Source of the DNA: Eubacterium sp.
GTDB taxonomy: Bacteria > Bacillota > Clostridia > Lachnospirales > CAG-274
Reading direction: 5' to 3'
DNA: 8,794 nt
Assembly (NCBI GenBank): GCA_020859645.1
Contig: JAJBVU010000045.1
Coordinates: forward strand, 1 to 8,794
Within the stretch, counting starts at the first letter, position 1. Each line of letters opens with the position of its first letter. This document shows positions 6,881 through 8,794 of this stretch, piece by piece. The notes beneath the pieces were generated by a model. The model saw only the letters and a list, made by a program, of their open reading frames with translations, was not told where the DNA came from and made no database searches. The translations under genes were made by a program, and so were the position numbers.

Positions 6881-6897
6881 GTAACATCGCCGTAACA
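6881..6897 (-). promoter_or_regulatory. Candidate WalR (YycF) box upstream of the amidase gene
   Basis: The minus strand reads TGTTAC, five bases (GGCGA), TGTTAC: an exact 6-bp direct repeat at 11-bp period. Both halves fit the published WalR consensus TGTWAH-N5-TGTWAH, on the same strand as the gene. It ends 26 bp upstream of the proposed -35 position, where an activating OmpR-type response regulator could bind. WalRK controls cell-wall hydrolases in Firmicutes, which fits a wall amidase as first gene. No walRK genes are in the window, so the link is inference; another OmpR/PhoB-family regulator is possible. Confidence 0.5.
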
Positions 6898-6931
6898 AAA
6901 AGAAAAGCCTAACCCCAAATAAGGTTAAGGC
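6897..6931 (-). terminator. Rho-independent terminator after the lipoprotein gene
   Basis: On the minus strand GCCTTAACC (6931-6923), an 8-nt loop, then GGTTAGGC (6914-6907) form an 8-bp stem with one bulged base. This is followed at once by TTTTCTTTTT (6906-6897). It begins 11 nt past the lipoprotein stop codon and separates the recN-lipoprotein unit from the amidase operon. The last T shares a base with the candidate WalR box. Confidence 0.88.
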
Positions 6932-6942
6932 ATTTCATAGTT

Positions 6943-7812
6943 TCATTGGTTGGTTTCCTCTTCGGTTTCAGTCTCTACAAGCTCATAATCGTCGGGGTTG
7001 TCGGGAATTTCAACCTGTGTTTGGTTTATGTCTGAATACTGAACCGTTGTGGTATATTTAAATGTAAAAACGTCGGAATCGGCATAAACCTGACCGTCAT
7101 AATACATTTCATAACCGGTAACATAGCCGTCGGCGTCAATATAGCCCACAAAGCTTGCTTCGTTAAAGGCAAGGTTTTTATAGGTTGTTCCCGTTACGGA
7201 GAGAATTTCGAAAATTTCTTCATCGGGAGCCTCCGCAAGGTTTTGAAGATTGAAGGTAAATTCAAGCTTTTGAGAGCCGTCTTTATAGTTTGTTGTATGG
7301 ATTTCACTGACGGTATATTCGTAAAGCTTAAAATAATATCCGTCAATCATATATTTTACATCGCTCCACTCATAGCTTTGCTTATAGAGGTTATCCTCTA
7401 ATGAGTAATATAAAAATCCGTCCGCATATGAAGCCTCCATAAGGCTTGAATTGCCTGCTACGGTATCATCTAAAACAAAGTTTGCTTTATAATTGTCGCC
7501 GTCGCCGTCCTTAACCTTAGCAATATGGGTGCTGCTGTCGATTACATAGGGGTGGTCTGTTTCAGCAAACATATTCATAACAACATGCTTATCCTTTGTT
7601 ACACTGTCGGCAAGCTCGGAATTTGCATAGCAGTCGAAAAATTTATCAAAGGCGGTGGCGTCCTCATCTTCCGAGACTATGTCATCATCGCTTTTTTCCT
7701 CTAAAACAAGTTCCTCTGTTCCGCTGTTTCCCCCTTCGGAGGTCTTTCCGCAGCCCGGCAAAATGCTCGAAATAAGGCATAAGCTTAAAGTAAAAGTCAA
7801 AAATCTTTTCAA
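6943..7812 (-). CDS. Putative lipoprotein of unknown function
   Basis: A 289-aa predicted lipoprotein. The N-terminus MKRFLTFTLSLCLISSIL followed by LPGC places the lipidated cysteine at residue 21, so the mature protein should be anchored on the outer face of the membrane. A very acidic linker follows (about 33-53, rich in Glu and Asp), then a soluble, aromatic-rich region, probably beta-sheet. Segments such as SFVGYIDADGYVTGYEMYYDG (221-241) and the Pro/Asp/Glu-rich tail (VEIPDNPDDYELVE) recall LolA/LppX-like Firmicute lipoproteins of the DUF6612 kind; this is resemblance only, and I do not recognise a family firmly. The start is TTG, with AAGGAG (7822-7827) 9 nt upstream and overlapping the recN stop, implying translational coupling. 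A terminator follows directly, so it is the last gene of the recN unit. Confidence 0.85.
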   Translation of the reverse strand: MKRFLTFTLSLCLISSILPGCGKTSEGGNSGTEELVLEEKSDDDIVSEDEDATAFDKFFDCYANSELADSVTKDKHVVMNMFAETDHPYVIDSSTHIAKVKDGDGDNYKANFVLDDTVAGNSSLMEASYADGFLYYSLEDNLYKQSYEWSDVKYMIDGYYFKLYEYTVSEIHTTNYKDGSQKLEFTFNLQNLAEAPDEEIFEILSVTGTTYKNLAFNEASFVGYIDADGYVTGYEMYYDGQVYADSDVFTFKYTTTVQYSDINQTQVEIPDNPDDYELVETETEEETNQ

Positions 7813-7821
7813 AATAAATCT

Positions 7822-7827
7822 CTCCTT
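7822..7827 (-). promoter_or_regulatory. Ribosome binding site of the lipoprotein gene, overlapping the recN stop
   Basis: AAGGAG on the minus strand overlaps the first two bases of the recN TAA stop (7828-7826) and lies 9 nt before the TTG start at 7812-7810. It supports the TTG start and suggests coupled translation. Confidence 0.78.
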
Positions 7828-8794
7828 AAGTTTCTTCTGTCAACGATTGTTTTATATTTTTTCTCAGCTCTTCCCCGGCTTTTAAAGCCGTTTCGGTAGC
7901 TTCCGCTCCGCCGTTAAGACGGGCTATTTCATAAATAACGCCCTTTTCGTCAAGCTGTCTGACAGTTGTTCTGACGCTTTCGCCTTCAAAGGTCTTTTCT
8001 ATGCCGAAGTTTATGTCCCCTGCGGCGCAGATTTGTGAAAGGTGGGTTATGCAGAGGATTTGTCTGCTTTTGCCAAGCTCCGACATTTTTACTGCCACCT
8101 GACCGGCTGTTCTGCCGCTTATACCTGTGTCGATTTCGTCAAATATAAATGTCTCCATATCGTCACAGGCTGAAAGCACCGACTTTATGGACAGCATAAC
8201 TCTGCTCATTTCACCGCCGGAAGCTGTTTTAACAAGGGGCTTAGGCTCCTCCAAGCCGTTGGCTGAAATAAAAAATTCAACCTCGTCCATACCCAGTCTG
8301 TCAAAACCTGCCCGTCTTGTTATATTTATTTTAAAGGATGCCTTTTCCATACCAAGCTCATGAAGGCATTTTTCAATTTCCCCCTCAATCTGCTTTGCAT
8401 ATTTCTTTCTTATTTCGGAAATTTTTATGCAGGCATGGAAAATATCCGTTTTTTGCTTTTTTATTTTTTCGGAAAGCTCCGCCGCCTTTTCGGCGCTTGA
8501 TAGAAGTCTTTCCTCTTTTTCCTCGGCTTCAGCTAAGAATTTCAAACATTCCTCTTCGCTTCCGCCGTATTTTTTGGTTATATCCCTTATAAGGTCAAGT
8601 CGCTTTTCGCATGCGTCAAGCTCGCCCGGTGAGCCTTCTGCTCTCTCTTCAATGTCCTTAAGAGCTTCAACAACCGAGTTTATTCTGCTGTTTATTTCTT
8701 CGATTTCGTCAATTGCCCCTCTGACACCTTCTTCAAGCTTTGAAAGCATAATAAGACTGTTTTCCGCTTCGGCGGTCTTTTCAACAGCCGACCC
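7826..8794 (-). CDS. recN: DNA repair protein RecN, C-terminal part (cut by window edge)
   Basis: The frame is open to the window edge, so the visible 322 residues are the C-terminal part of a protein usually about 550-570 aa long; the Met codon at 8749 is internal, not the start. RecN is an SMC-like ATPase that acts in double-strand-break repair and recombination. Residues counted from the edge: Glu/Lys-rich coiled coil (about 1-135), ABC signature in KTASGGEMSRVMLS (189-202), Walker B FIFDEIDTG (216-224) with D-loop SGRTAGQVA, and the switch histidine in ITHLSQI (His251; a Pro replaces Ser in many relatives). The ending ARLNGGAEATETALKAGEEL is typical of the family. The lipoprotein gene follows after 13 nt. 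The N-terminal Walker A half lies outside the window, so intactness cannot be judged. Confidence 0.95.
   Translation of the reverse strand, partial: GSAVEKTAEAENSLIMLSKLEEGVRGAIDEIEEINSRINSVVEALKDIEERAEGSPGELDACEKRLDLIRDITKKYGGSEEECLKFLAEAEEKEERLLSSAEKAAELSEKIKKQKTDIFHACIKISEIRKKYAKQIEGEIEKCLHELGMEKASFKINITRRAGFDRLGMDEVEFFISANGLEEPKPLVKTASGGEMSRVMLSIKSVLSACDDMETFIFDEIDTGISGRTAGQVAVKMSELGKSRQILCITHLSQICAAGDINFGIEKTFEGESVRTTVRQLDEKGVIYEIARLNGGAEATETALKAGEELRKNIKQSLTEET

Noticed and set aside
6782..6896. Riboswitch or small RNA in the amidase leader.
   Set aside because: The predicted leader is only about 38 nt and shows no conserved riboswitch core or paired elements.
1..8794. Mobile elements, phage genes, CRISPR arrays or a defence system.
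   Set aside because: No transposase, integrase, terminal repeats, spaced repeat array or recognised defence gene was seen on either strand; gene content and codon style look uniform and chromosomal.

Overview
The window looks like a chromosomal housekeeping segment of a low-to-moderate GC Firmicute, most likely an anaerobic Clostridia (Lachnospirales-like) bacterium. This placement is inference. It rests on AT-rich intergenic DNA, strong AGGAGG-type ribosome binding sites, TTG starts, a DUF1540 mini-protein, a cell-wall amidase carrying a copper-amine-oxidase-N-like domain, and a recN / rdgB-yfcE / tex gene set. No mobile element, phage gene, CRISPR array, tRNA or rRNA was seen. No stretch longer than about 160 bases lacks a gene.

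Layout, read along the minus strand from the high-coordinate end. (1) The 3' part of recN (DNA repair), cut by the window edge, is followed 13 nt later by a TTG-initiated acidic lipoprotein gene of unknown function. That unit ends at a good rho-independent terminator (6897-6931). (2) A 161-nt intergenic region carries an exact TGTTAC-N5-TGTTAC direct repeat matching the WalR (YycF) box consensus, then an extended -10 promoter. It leads into a tight four-gene operon: a secreted N-acetylmuramoyl-L-alanine amidase of 705 aa, the XTP/dITP pyrophosphatase RdgB, a YfcE/MJ0936-type phosphodiesterase, and the RNA-binding protein Tex. Gaps are 14, 3 and 1 nt. The operon ends at a hairpin (1324-1347) that probably serves as a two-way terminator. 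(3) On the plus strand a 52-aa, eight-cysteine DUF1540 protein (1110-1268) converges on tex. It diverges from an M19 membrane-dipeptidase-family gene (93-1019, minus). The 90-bp region between those two holds a perfect 7-bp inverted repeat.

Functionally, the amidase operon joins peptidoglycan remodelling outside the cell with nucleotide-pool cleaning (RdgB), a small metallophosphoesterase and Tex inside it. If the WalR-like box is real, the whole operon would sit under cell-wall-stress control. The most interesting points are that candidate box, the unassigned middle of the amidase, the unknown lipoprotein in the place behind recN where spoIVB-spo0A often lies, and the DUF1540 control region. 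Most of the rest is ordinary conserved gene content.
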